Shown one piece after another: positions 1 to 6,955 of a stretch of DNA of 12,194 nt. Every line of letters starts with the position of its first letter. Position 1 is the first letter of the stretch. Source of the stretch: Actinomycetes bacterium (lineage in GTDB: Bacteria > Actinomycetota > Actinomycetes > Actinomycetales > Cellulomonadaceae); the NCBI GenBank assembly GCA_023461115.1, contig JAEWOA010000156.1, forward strand, positions 1-12,194, in the 5' to 3' direction. The notes beneath the pieces are model-generated. The model saw nothing but the letters and a program-made list of their open reading frames with translations, was not told the origin of the DNA and searched no databases. The position numbers were made by a program, and so were the translations under genes.

Positions 1-72
1 CAATTTTTCTTGGGAAGCATTACCACCAATATTTTCCGTAACTCAACTGTTCCTTTGTTGGTGGCAAAGTAA
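1..72 (+). CDS. Universal stress protein (UspA family), C-terminal end only
   Basis: The window opens inside a plus-strand gene, in frame from base 1, with TAA at 70-72. The 23 visible residues read QFFLGSITTNIF followed by RNSTVPLLVAK. This is the typical last segment of a UspA-fold protein: the G-S-x-(T/S) turn of the nucleotide-binding loop, then a helix, then the final beta strand with the pattern S-x-x-P-(V/L)-L-(V/L). UspA-family proteins are cytoplasmic stress-response proteins, often ATP-binding. The body of the gene lies outside the window, so the number of Usp domains and the exact subtype cannot be judged. It is convergent with the methyltransferase gene to its right. Confidence 0.75.
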   Translation, partial: QFFLGSITTNIFRNSTVPLLVAK

Positions 73-142
73 AAATCGTAAATGATTCAAAAAAGATCAT
101 TTCAAAAGATTGTTTAGTTGAACTGATGTAAATGCTTGCTGA

Positions 143-187
143 CTGTCCATGGTTATCCGCATAATTTGTGGATAACTGTATGGACAG
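143..187. repeat. Inverted repeat enclosing two opposed DnaA-box-like 9-mers
   Basis: CTGTCCAT at 143-150 is repeated inverted as ATGGACAG at 180-187, and inside it GTTATCC (152-158) is repeated inverted as GGATAAC (170-176). The inner arms form TTATCCGCA (153-161) on the plus strand and TTATCCACA (167-175) on the minus strand. The second is the exact consensus DnaA box and the first differs by one base. The element lies between two convergent gene ends, where no promoter is needed. It could be a DnaA-binding site, a shared terminator without a T tract, or a protein-binding palindrome. The repeat is seen directly; its function is inferred. Confidence 0.5.
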
Positions 188-195
188 TATATGTA

Positions 196-214
196 ACATT
201 ATAATATATAATGT
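196..214. repeat. AT-rich perfect inverted repeat
   Basis: ACATTATA (196-203) and its exact inverse TATAATGT (207-214) flank a 3-base spacer. It lies 9 bases to the right of the DnaA-box-like inverted repeat, in the convergent intergenic gap. The very low GC makes chance inverted repeats more likely here. It may be part of one site with its neighbour, or of no importance. Confidence 0.35.
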
Positions 215-252
215 AAAATTGCTTTAGGTTGTTTTTTAACCTTGTGTGGACT

Positions 253-918
253 TTACTTTACAATCGCTAAAGCAAAGCCATCATGTCCTTTGCTGCCTAC
301 AGTTTGTAATGCTGTGCACGATAAAATTCGCGAATGATTTTGCATGGCTTTGAACATGTCACGAATCCCTTCAATGCTTGGTTTGTGATTGTCAGGATTT
401 AAAATTTCCCCTGCACGAATTACATTGTCTAAAAAGATAATTGTACCTGAGCGTGAAAGTTTAAGACTCAGTTCCAAATATTCAGGATAGCTTTGTTTGT
501 CGGCATCAATAAAAATAAAATCAAAAGCTTCAGTATCTTCTGGCAGAGCTTTTAGAATTTCTGCAGCACGACCAACTTTTAATTCAACCTTTTGTTTTAA
601 TTGAGCGCGGTCAATATTTTCCTGTCCCAAAGCTGCATGGGTATCACGTCCTTCAATCGTGAGTATATAACCATCTTCAGGCAGCGCACGTGCTAGCCAC
701 ATTGTGCTATAAGCTGCGAATGTACCCAATTCCAACACACGTTTGCATTGATTCATTTGAATGAGCATTTGTAGCAACATGCCCTGATTTGCCGCAACTG
801 CAAGGTGATCTGGAAAACCTTTGGCATCGGTATTTTCTAAAGTTTGCGTCAAAACTGGGTCTTCGGGAATTAAATGTGATTCGATATAGTGATCGATATC
901 CGTCCACATTTGTTGCAT
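253..918 (-). CDS. Class I SAM-dependent O-methyltransferase (COMT/CCoAOMT-like family)
   Basis: The 221-residue protein matches the usual length of the bacterial Methyltransf_3 family, which transfers a methyl group from SAM to hydroxyl groups of small, often catechol-like substrates in a metal-dependent way. Visible motifs are VLELGTF at 61-67 (SAM motif I), acidic E89 at the end of the next strand (ribose binding), FIFIDADK around 135-141 with the metal-ligand aspartates D138 and D140, and LDN at 163-165, the third metal-ligand position. No signal peptide is seen, so it is probably cytosolic. The frame stays open upstream to an ATG at 975. I chose 918 because it has a good ribosome-binding site 6 bases ahead, because family members start here, and because a plausible -10 element lies inside the longer frame. 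The natural substrate cannot be told from sequence. It converges with the stress-protein gene. Confidence 0.85.
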   Translation of the reverse strand: MQQMWTDIDHYIESHLIPEDPVLTQTLENTDAKGFPDHLAVAANQGMLLQMLIQMNQCKRVLELGTFAAYSTMWLARALPEDGYILTIEGRDTHAALGQENIDRAQLKQKVELKVGRAAEILKALPEDTEAFDFIFIDADKQSYPEYLELSLKLSRSGTIIFLDNVIRAGEILNPDNHKPSIEGIRDMFKAMQNHSRILSCTALQTVGSKGHDGFALAIVK

Positions 919-924
919 AGCGTG

Positions 925-932
925 CTCACCTT
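925..932 (-). promoter_or_regulatory. Ribosome-binding site fixing the methyltransferase start
   Basis: On the minus strand this reads AAGGTGAG, 6 bases before the ATG at 918. The upstream in-frame ATG at 975 has no comparable site. This supports the 221-residue form over the 240-residue form. Confidence 0.6.
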
Positions 933-947
933 TGTTGCGATGTGTGC

Positions 948-975
948 ATTGTAAACTTTTCTGCTCAGAGTGCAA
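948..975 (-). promoter_or_regulatory. Possible sigma-70 promoter of the methyltransferase gene
   Basis: On the minus strand TTGCAC (970-975) and TACAAT (948-953) are separated by 16 bases. The -10 hexamer matches consensus at 5 of 6 positions; the -35 is weaker at 3 of 6. Transcription would begin near 940, leaving a short leader with the ribosome-binding site at 925-932. Read by eye only. Confidence 0.35.
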
Positions 976-1013
976 TTTATTCGCGGAATGGAGCAGGTGA
1001 TAATCTATTTCGC

Positions 1014-1043
1014 AATAAAAAAAGAGGTCAATTTGACCTCTTT
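1014..1043 (-). terminator. Intrinsic terminator of the M15 lipoprotein gene
   Basis: A perfect 10-bp stem (1021-1030 with 1034-1043, 3-base loop ATT) is followed on the minus strand by a run of T (the A run at 1015-1020 on the plus strand). It lies 27 bases past the stop codon of the minus-strand gene at 1070. It also separates that gene from the methyltransferase gene, which therefore needs its own promoter. Confidence 0.85.
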
Positions 1044-1069
1044 AGGATTTAATTCTAAACAACACTGAA

Positions 1070-1789
1070 TTAGAAATTACACATAGATGAATGGCGGCTT
1101 AAATCTGGCCCCCAAGTTCGATAACCTTGTGTATCAATATGAATTTGTCCTGAAGCGTATAAGCCTAAGCCCATGTTTAAACTTTGACCATATTGCTGCC
1201 AGAACTGACACAGTCTGTATTTGGTACTTTCAATATAGGCATAGTCTTCGGCATTCGGGAATTGTGGCCCAATTCTAAAATCAATGGCTGAGTTAAATAA
1301 GTGACGCGATGAGTTCGCACCACCTGCACATTGATTCAGTGGTAAATCTCGATAGACAGAAGTGACTTCAAAATCAGTTAAGACTTTAGAGGCGACCAAA
1401 TATTTAAATACACGCAAGGTAGGCACCTGATTTTGCCACAATTCACGACTTGGAATCATAAATTGCGAACGTCCACAGCGTTGCCAGTCACGTGCGGTAC
1501 GCATTAATTCAAAACTTGGAATAATATTGCCAACACCGTTGTGTTCCAAGAAGCGTTCATATTCACGAACTTGGCGTAAATTGTCACTCACTGCCACCCA
1601 TGCATTATACGAATAAGGCACAATTTTAGGTGCTACCTGACGCTCATAGGTGATTTTTTCTTGAGGAATGAAAATTCGTTTTCCATCGGGCGTGGTGATC
1701 GTTGTTGTTCTGTTTGGGGTTGAACTACAGGCAACCAAGATAACGGGAACAATGCTGAACGAAAACAGCGCCTTGAAAAATTTCTTCAT
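1070..1789 (-). CDS. Lipoprotein with peptidase M15 (D-Ala-D-Ala carboxypeptidase-like) domain
   Basis: The 239-residue protein starts with a lipoprotein signal peptide: basic MKK, a hydrophobic stretch, and a lipobox ending VAC with C21 as the acylated cysteine, so it is probably anchored in the outer membrane facing the periplasm. Family M15 members are zinc enzymes that trim cell-wall peptides. The zinc site is visible: SVYR at 144-147, then SSRHLFNSAID at 160-170 with ligands H163 and D170, and IHID at 216-219 with H217 as the probable third ligand. D219 sits two residues later. Peptidoglycan remodelling is the likely role, inferred from the family (Peptidase_M15_3-like). Cysteines at 105, 154, 194 and 237 could form disulfides, fitting a periplasmic location. 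No strong ribosome-binding site is visible ahead of the ATG. It is a single-gene unit bounded by terminators on both sides. Confidence 0.8.
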   Translation of the reverse strand: MKKFFKALFSFSIVPVILVACSSTPNRTTTITTPDGKRIFIPQEKITYERQVAPKIVPYSYNAWVAVSDNLRQVREYERFLEHNGVGNIIPSFELMRTARDWQRCGRSQFMIPSRELWQNQVPTLRVFKYLVASKVLTDFEVTSVYRDLPLNQCAGGANSSRHLFNSAIDFRIGPQFPNAEDYAYIESTKYRLCQFWQQYGQSLNMGLGLYASGQIHIDTQGYRTWGPDLSRHSSMCNF

Positions 1790-1885
1790 TAGGCAAATCA
1801 GATATTTATTTAAAGTGGCAGTATTCTAATCGAAAATGCTGGTTAAAATTTGAAAATATTGCAATCAAATGTGTGTTTTAGGTAT

Positions 1886-1916
1886 AAAAAAAGATCAGCA
1901 CAGGACTGATCTTTTT
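1886..1916 (-). terminator. Intrinsic terminator of fdxA
   Basis: An 11-bp stem, AAAAAGATCAG (1888-1898) with CTGATCTTTTT (1906-1916), has a 7-base loop and a T run on the minus strand. It lies just past the fdxA stop. The T run at 1912-1916 means it could also act on plus-strand transcripts, though no plus-strand gene needs it. Confidence 0.85.
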
Positions 1917-1931
1917 CACAACAAGACGAAC

Positions 1932-2255
1932 TTACTTTTCTAAGTATTGTAATTTGTCTGGTTTGCCATTCCATTCTTCACGATCAGCAGGTTGATCGCC
2001 AATTTGTGTAATGTTTGGCCAAGTCTGTGAAAGTTCAGCATTTAGCTCGATAAACACTTCCTGACCTTCTGGTAATTCATCTTCAGAGAAAATAGCGTTG
2101 GCAGGACACTCTGGTTCACATAATGCACAGTCGATACATTCGTCTGGATTAATGACAAGGAAGTTCGGACCCTCGTAGAAGCAGTCTACAGGACAAACTT
2201 CAACGCAGTCTTGATATTTACATTTAATACAGTTTTCAGTGACAACAAATGTCAT
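1932..2255 (-). CDS. fdxA: 7Fe ferredoxin (one [3Fe-4S] and one [4Fe-4S] cluster)
   Basis: The 107-residue protein is a full-length FdxA / Azotobacter FdI-type ferredoxin, a soluble one-electron carrier. Nine cysteines are visible at 9, 12, 17, 21, 25, 40, 43, 46 and 50. By the known FdI arrangement, C9, C17 and C50 hold the [3Fe-4S] cluster, while C21, C40, C43 and C46 hold the [4Fe-4S] cluster. The CxxCxxCxxxCP signature is complete at 40-51. The C-terminal half (about 55-107) is the acidic extension typical of this subfamily, ending with the WNGKPDKLQYLEK segment. The start at 2255 is preceded by a modest AGGTAG site. It is a single-gene unit between two terminators and lies next to mutS. 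Its partner enzyme is unknown. Confidence 0.95.
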   Translation of the reverse strand: MTFVVTENCIKCKYQDCVEVCPVDCFYEGPNFLVINPDECIDCALCEPECPANAIFSEDELPEGQEVFIELNAELSQTWPNITQIGDQPADREEWNGKPDKLQYLEK

Positions 2256-2298
2256 GGCGACAGCTACCTAAAAATATGGTTCTAATTCAGAATAGTCT

Positions 2299-2328
2299 AT
2301 TTTAGGCAAAAATCACTACAACTAACAA
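2299..2328 (-). promoter_or_regulatory. Possible promoter of fdxA
   Basis: On the minus strand TTGTTA (2323-2328) and TAAAAT (2299-2304) are separated by 18 bases, giving a leader of about 35 bases before the fdxA ATG. The gap between fdxA and the mutS terminator must contain the fdxA promoter, and this is the best pair I see in it. Confidence 0.35.
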
Positions 2329-2410
2329 TCGCTTTTACTGATATTTGATATAGACAGTGCTGCTAAATTTGATAAAAGGGGGATAAAACCATCAAAAAAA
2401 CTTATAAATG

Positions 2411-2438
2411 ACAAAGACTCTCAATTGAGAGTCTTTGT
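2411..2438 (-). terminator. Terminator of mutS (28-bp perfect palindrome)
   Basis: ACAAAGACTCTC (2411-2422) and GAGAGTCTTTGT (2427-2438) pair perfectly around AATT, so all 28 bases are self-complementary. It begins 30 bases past the mutS stop codon. The minus-strand 3' arm ends GTCTTTGT and is not followed directly by a long T tract, so termination may be less efficient than at the other sites here. Confidence 0.7.
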
Positions 2439-2468
2439 TTAGCTCAAATTTTTTAGAAATAACAGCGG

Positions 2469-5108
2469 CTAAGCGTTCAATTGTTCCTTTAAAGCATACA
2501 ATTGTTCCAGCGCTTGTCGTGGCGTTAAATTATCGACATCTATACTGCGTAATAAATCTAAAGCAGGTGATGGTTTTTCTACCTCTATTACACGTTCAAT
2601 CACTTCTGGTTCAGCTGAGCTTGTTGCTGGTGCAAATAGGTCATCTTGAACGGCTAAATTGACATTTTTGTGCTGCTGTTTTTCTAAAATTCTTAAACGG
2701 TTTTGCGCTTCTTTAATCACATTGGCTGGAATGCCTGCCAATTTTGCCACTTGCAAACCGTGACTTTGGCTTGCAGGACCTTGTTGAACTTTGTGCAAGA
2801 GAATCAGGTTGCCATTCATTTCTTTGGCGGTTACGTGGTAGTTATCCACCCCAGATTCTTTGCTTAATTCGGTCAATTCAAAATAATGCGTTGCAAATAG
2901 GCATAAACATTTGATGCGTTTGCTTAAATCCAACACACATGCCCATGCCAAAGATAAGCCATCGTAGGTACTGGTTCCGCGACCAACTTCATCCATCAGC
3001 ACCAAAGACTGTGAGGTTGCATGGTGTAAAATTTGTGAAGTCTCAGTCATTTCGACCATAAAGGTCGATTTACCTGTCGATAAATCATCGGCAGAACCAA
3101 TACGGGTAAACACGCGATCAATAGGACCTAATACGGCTGTTTGGGCAGGCACATAACTACCACAATAGCCAAGTAGGGCAATGAGTGCGGTTTGACGCAT
3201 ATACGTTGATTTACCGCCCATATTCGGGCCAGTAATAATTGCCAAACGATGATTGTAGTCGAGTAAAGTATCATTCGGTGTAAAGGCGGTTTTACTCAAG
3301 GCCTCAACAACAGGATGACGTCCTGCAGTAATTTTAATTCCAATTTCAGGGCTATATTCAGGGCGTGCCCAATTGCGTAAACGTGCTTGATGGGCAAAGT
3401 TTGCCAATAGATCAATTTGTGCAATCGCGCTGCTCATCATTTGTAATTGAGCAATGTCTTGGCGTAATTCATCCAATAGCATTTCAAATAGCATCTTTTC
3501 ACGGGCTAAAGCACGGGACTCGCTAGACAGGACTTTATCTTCAAAACTTTTTAGCTCTGGGGTGATGTAGCGTTCTGCATTTTTTAAAGTTTGACGACGG
3601 ATATAGTGTTCAGGTGCTTGCTCGGCTTGGGCGCGAGTGAGTTCAATGTAGTAACCACTGACACGGTTGTAGCCAATTTTTAACGTTGGGATACCGCTTT
3701 CTTGGCGCTCTTTGACTTCTAAATCAATCAGGAATTGCCCCGCATGATCACGGATTTTGCGTAGTTCATCGAGTTCACTGTCAAAACCCTCTGCAATGAC
3801 ATTGCCATCACGCAATAGTACAGGTGGGTTTTCTACAATTGCCTGCATCAGCCGTTGATGCAGTCCATGAAAATCGCCCAGTTCTTCATTCAGGTTTTGA
3901 ATGAGTGCGGATTGTTGTGCAGAAACAATGGGCTGTAAGGCATGACGCAAATAGGGAATTTGCGCACAGGCCTGACGTAGTTGTACCAAATCACGTGGGC
4001 GTGCGCTACCGAGTGCGACACGACTCAGCACACGTTCAATATCACTAATTTCTTTCAGTACCAAACGCACAGGCGACTCATGGTAACCTTGTATTAAGGC
4101 TTGAATTGCATCCAGTCTTGCATCTAACAATGCCGTGTCACGCAAAGGTTGCATCAAGGTACGACTCAGTAAACGGCTACCCATGGCAGTTTGGCAATCG
4201 TTAATCAGTTGGAATAAAGAAGTGCCGTGTTCAAATAATGGTTCAACCAATTCCAAATTACGTCGGGTCACAGGATCAAGCGCAATAAAATTGCTGCTTT
4301 GTTCTAATTGAATACTGCGAATATGTGGTAAAGCCGTTTTTTGGGTTTCTTTGGCGTAGTGTATTAACGCTGCCGCTGCTGCTTTGGCTAAGGGCAAATG
4401 ATCAATACCAAAACCTGAAAGTGTCGATACAGCAAACTGATCACAAAGCGTTTTTTGCGCATTGTTTAGGTTGAAATCGACATTTGGGCGTTTGGTCACA
4501 GGGCAGTCAAGTTGCTTTTTAACCTGTTCAATAATATTCGGATCGACAATATCTTCATCGACCACAATTTCGCTTGGCATTAAACGAGAAAGTTCAATCG
4601 CGAGTTGTTCAGGCAAATAATCCATTTGCTGAACTTTAAAAATCCCTGCACTTAAATCCAGCAACGCGATACCAATTTGGTTTTGCTGTAAGCATAAAGA
4701 GACCAAGTTGGAAGATTGATGACTGTTGAGCAGGGCATCATCGGTGAGCGTACCAGGGGTGATAATCCGTACCACTCCACGCTCTACAGGACCTTTGCCT
4801 GTTACCTCGCCAATTTGCTCACAAATTACCACGGTTTCGCCTTTTTTAACCAAGCGAGCGAGATAACCTTCGGCAGCATGATACGGTACGCCTGCCATTG
4901 GGATAGGTTTGCCGCTGGTTTTACCTCGATGGGTGAGGGTAATGCCTAAGAGTTTGGCGGCTTTGTGTGCATCATCAAAAAATAATTCGTAGAAATCGCC
5001 CATGCGATAGAACATTAAAGAATGTGGATGTTCCATCTTCACCCGTAAGTATTGCTGCATCATAGGTGTAAGTGATGATAGATCAATACCTGAATTTTCT
5101 ATGTTCAT
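2469..5108 (-). CDS. mutS: DNA mismatch repair protein MutS
   Basis: At 879 residues this is a full-length MutS, the ATPase that recognises mismatches and recruits MutL. The mismatch-binding F-x-E motif is F39 and E41 in GDFYELF. The connector and lever/clamp domains follow, roughly residues 130-560. The ABC-type ATPase domain has Walker A GPNMGGKST at 627-635, Walker B LVLMDE at 702-707 with D706 and E707, the signature-like region GRGTSTYDG just after, and ATHYFEL further on. The C-terminal end (DLFAP... to LKEQLNA) resembles the MutS tetramerisation segment. No frameshift or missing motif is seen. The ATG at 5108 has an AAGGT site about 11 bases upstream, a rather long spacing. The integrase gene starts divergently 232 bp away, so the mutS promoter must lie in, or close to, the edge of the mobile element. 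Confidence 0.97.
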   Translation of the reverse strand: MNIENSGIDLSSLTPMMQQYLRVKMEHPHSLMFYRMGDFYELFFDDAHKAAKLLGITLTHRGKTSGKPIPMAGVPYHAAEGYLARLVKKGETVVICEQIGEVTGKGPVERGVVRIITPGTLTDDALLNSHQSSNLVSLCLQQNQIGIALLDLSAGIFKVQQMDYLPEQLAIELSRLMPSEIVVDEDIVDPNIIEQVKKQLDCPVTKRPNVDFNLNNAQKTLCDQFAVSTLSGFGIDHLPLAKAAAAALIHYAKETQKTALPHIRSIQLEQSSNFIALDPVTRRNLELVEPLFEHGTSLFQLINDCQTAMGSRLLSRTLMQPLRDTALLDARLDAIQALIQGYHESPVRLVLKEISDIERVLSRVALGSARPRDLVQLRQACAQIPYLRHALQPIVSAQQSALIQNLNEELGDFHGLHQRLMQAIVENPPVLLRDGNVIAEGFDSELDELRKIRDHAGQFLIDLEVKERQESGIPTLKIGYNRVSGYYIELTRAQAEQAPEHYIRRQTLKNAERYITPELKSFEDKVLSSESRALAREKMLFEMLLDELRQDIAQLQMMSSAIAQIDLLANFAHQARLRNWARPEYSPEIGIKITAGRHPVVEALSKTAFTPNDTLLDYNHRLAIITGPNMGGKSTYMRQTALIALLGYCGSYVPAQTAVLGPIDRVFTRIGSADDLSTGKSTFMVEMTETSQILHHATSQSLVLMDEVGRGTSTYDGLSLAWACVLDLSKRIKCLCLFATHYFELTELSKESGVDNYHVTAKEMNGNLILLHKVQQGPASQSHGLQVAKLAGIPANVIKEAQNRLRILEKQQHKNVNLAVQDDLFAPATSSAEPEVIERVIEVEKPSPALDLLRSIDVDNLTPRQALEQLYALKEQLNA

Positions 5109-5340
5109 CTAATAAAAATACCTTTAAAAATAATAAGTTCTTCAATGATAATCATCTGCTTACATTCCTATTGCTGCTTAGGGGTAACAAGCAAGTCCTA
5201 AGGAATCCAATGAATAAGTATACCTTTTAGTATACCTTTTATTGGTGTATCTTATTTAAATCCTATCAGCATATGCATGCTGAAAAATCTGAGGGTGATT
5301 TTAGCAAAATTACCGAGTGCGAAAAGGTTAGAAGAACTAT
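5109..5340. other. mutS-integrase intergenic region: probable left junction of the integrated element
   Basis: The gap must hold the mutS promoter (leftward), the integrase promoter (rightward) and probably one attachment site. Seen in it are a nested imperfect hairpin (CTTAGG at 5177-5182 with CCTAAG at 5197-5202), an exact 12-bp tandem repeat (5217-5240), and an inverted repeat CAGCAT (5267-5272) / ATGCTG (5277-5282). No tRNA gene or tRNA 3' end is present. On the minus strand, TTGCTT and TAGGAA near 5163-5192 with an 18-base spacer could serve mutS, but weakly. The second copy of any att core lies outside the window, so the exact junction cannot be placed. Confidence 0.45.
5217..5240. repeat. 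Exact 12-bp tandem direct repeat next to the integrase gene
   Basis: AGTATACCTTTT occurs twice without a gap (5217-5228 and 5229-5240), followed by a degenerate related segment, TTGGTGTATC (5242-5251). Each unit contains the short palindrome GTATAC. Repeats this close to an integrase start are typical of arm-type binding sites for the integrase or an AlpA/Xis-like excision factor. That role is inferred; the repeat itself is certain. Confidence 0.6.
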
Positions 5341-6678
5341 ATGACTGTAAAAGATCCTACTTATACAAAAAAAGTAGCGTTAACTGCTCGAGCTATTGAA
5401 AAAATGAAACCTGAAACTTTCTTAGTAGATATTGGTGAAAATGAAGGGTTAAGAGTTAATAAGGGGAAAACAGGTCTGACTTCATTTTCTTATCGCTTCA
5501 GAAGTCCTATTGATAACTCGTTAAAGAAAGTAAAAATTGGTATTTACCCAGATATGTCATTGGCTGAAGCTAGATTAGAGCTTCAAAAGATGAAGATCAA
5601 ACGCAGAGCAGGTATTTGCCCAAGTCAGGAGCTAAAAGATCAGAAGGAACAAAAAAAGATTGAGCAAGAAAAACGAGATGAAACAAATGCCCAATTTACA
5701 GTCAAAGAATTGATTGATTTATATTTAACTAATGTAATTGAAGACCGTTATGTTTTAGATAGTAAAACAGGCAGTAAGAAGTTGATTCCAGGAGCGAGAA
5801 AACGTAAAGGACAAGATGAAGCTAGAAGAACACTATACGGCGATGCGGTTAGAGTATTAGGACATATAGCAGCTGATCAAGTGACGCGAAAAGATGTCGT
5901 AAATATGATTTCTAAAATTATTGAGCGTGGGGCAAATGTTCAAGCTGGGCGTGTACTAGCAGAATTAACGTTGGCTTATGACTACAGTATAGGATTGGAA
6001 AAATTTAAGGATGATTTTGCAAATCCGGCACTTTTGGCTAAATCGAGTTTAAAGCAAAGCAGGGTGAAGTTAACACACAAAAAGGGTAGCCGAGTATTAT
6101 CAGATAAAGAAATTAAAAAAGTATTGGAATGGCTTCCAACATCAGGTTTCTCAGAAAAAGTTAGGCATATTCTTAGAATTACGTTATGGACTGGGTGCCG
6201 TACTGGGGAAGTTTGTGAGTTGAAATGGGCGGACATTGATTTTGAAAAAAATACGTGGCATTTAAAAGGAAGCAAGAATGGTACGGATAGGTATGTCCAA
6301 CTTTCTAAACAATGCCTTGAATATATAAAAGCATTATCTCGTGAGTCGGACTTTCTTTTTGAATCAAGTATTAAAGGTAGGCCAATTACCCAGAAAATTC
6401 TTACAGTGTATAAATGGCAAATGCGACATCCTGAAAAACTTTCATACGCATTACAGCCTGAACAATTGTGGTTGTCCGAAATTGAGGATTGGAGTCCGCA
6501 CGATTTAAGGCGGACTGTACGTACTGGTCTCTCTAGGTTAAGTTGTCCTGCAGAAATTGCAGAAGCTGTATTAGGGCATTCAAAAAAAGGAATACAAGGT
6601 ACTTATAATTTGCATGCGTATGAAAAAGAATGTGCGGAATGGTTACAGAAGTGGGCTGACCATTTGGATAATTTATGA
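5341..6678 (+). CDS. Tyrosine-type site-specific integrase (P4-like, DUF4102 N-terminus)
   Basis: The 445-residue protein has the layout of integrases of genomic islands and P4-like elements: an N-terminal DUF4102-type arm-binding domain (about 12-100, with KIGIYPDMSLAEAR), a core-binding domain (about 115-215), and a C-terminal catalytic domain (about 255-435). All catalytic residues are visible: R287 in TGCRTGE, K312 in GSKNG, H387 and R390 in SPHDLRR, H413 in LGHS, and the nucleophile Y422 in GTYN. It should therefore be active in cutting and joining att sites. A TAG in frame at 5329-5331 fixes the start near 5341. The ribosome-binding site (AGAAG, close upstream) is weak. It points away from mutS and stands at the junction with chromosomal DNA, the usual place for an island integrase. 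A basic, low-complexity linker lies near residues 100-120. Confidence 0.95.
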   Translation: MTVKDPTYTKKVALTARAIEKMKPETFLVDIGENEGLRVNKGKTGLTSFSYRFRSPIDNSLKKVKIGIYPDMSLAEARLELQKMKIKRRAGICPSQELKDQKEQKKIEQEKRDETNAQFTVKELIDLYLTNVIEDRYVLDSKTGSKKLIPGARKRKGQDEARRTLYGDAVRVLGHIAADQVTRKDVVNMISKIIERGANVQAGRVLAELTLAYDYSIGLEKFKDDFANPALLAKSSLKQSRVKLTHKKGSRVLSDKEIKKVLEWLPTSGFSEKVRHILRITLWTGCRTGEVCELKWADIDFEKNTWHLKGSKNGTDRYVQLSKQCLEYIKALSRESDFLFESSIKGRPITQKILTVYKWQMRHPEKLSYALQPEQLWLSEIEDWSPHDLRRTVRTGLSRLSCPAEIAEAVLGHSKKGIQGTYNLHAYEKECAEWLQKWADHLDNL

Positions 6679-6955
6679 AATCAATGATTGTCCCTTTTGG
6701 GGCTATTCTTAAGTTTCTATTCATTTAATTGTTTTGACTATTTAGTAAACTGAGTGGCTATTTAATTTTATAGGTAGAAAAGGCATTTAACACTTAACAT
6801 TGTAAAGTATATCTGATATCTTTCTTATTGAATAAATTCAATATATTTTTAAATTAGACTACAAATTGAGTCCTTTAAAAGTAACAAATTTAAATTATAT
6901 TAGTTTTTTTTTGAATCTTTTATGATGATAATTAAAGTATGTAAGGGGAGAGGGG
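6679..6955. other. AT-rich intergenic region between integrase and lipoprotein genes
   Basis: These 277 bases hold no convincing gene. A perfect inverted repeat TATTGAAT/ATTCAATA (6826-6833 and 6836-6843) followed by a T-rich stretch may be a weak integrase terminator or an operator. Close to the lipoprotein gene there is a -10-like TATGAT (6921-6926) with a poor -35 (TTAGTT, 6900-6905, 15-base spacing), and a strong AAGGGGAG ribosome-binding site at 6943-6950. A separate promoter for the lipoprotein gene is likely to be here. Confidence 0.4.

Noticed and set aside
2411..2438. 28-bp perfect palindrome as a possible regulator binding site
   Set aside because: Its place 30 bases after the mutS stop and its stem ending in T-rich sequence are better explained as a terminator.
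5144..5155. AATGATAATCAT upstream of mutS, resembling the core of a Fur box
   Set aside because: It matches the central 12 bases of the 19-bp consensus but the flanks do not (about 13 of 19 in total), and such AT-rich cores arise easily here. mutS is not a known iron-regulated gene.
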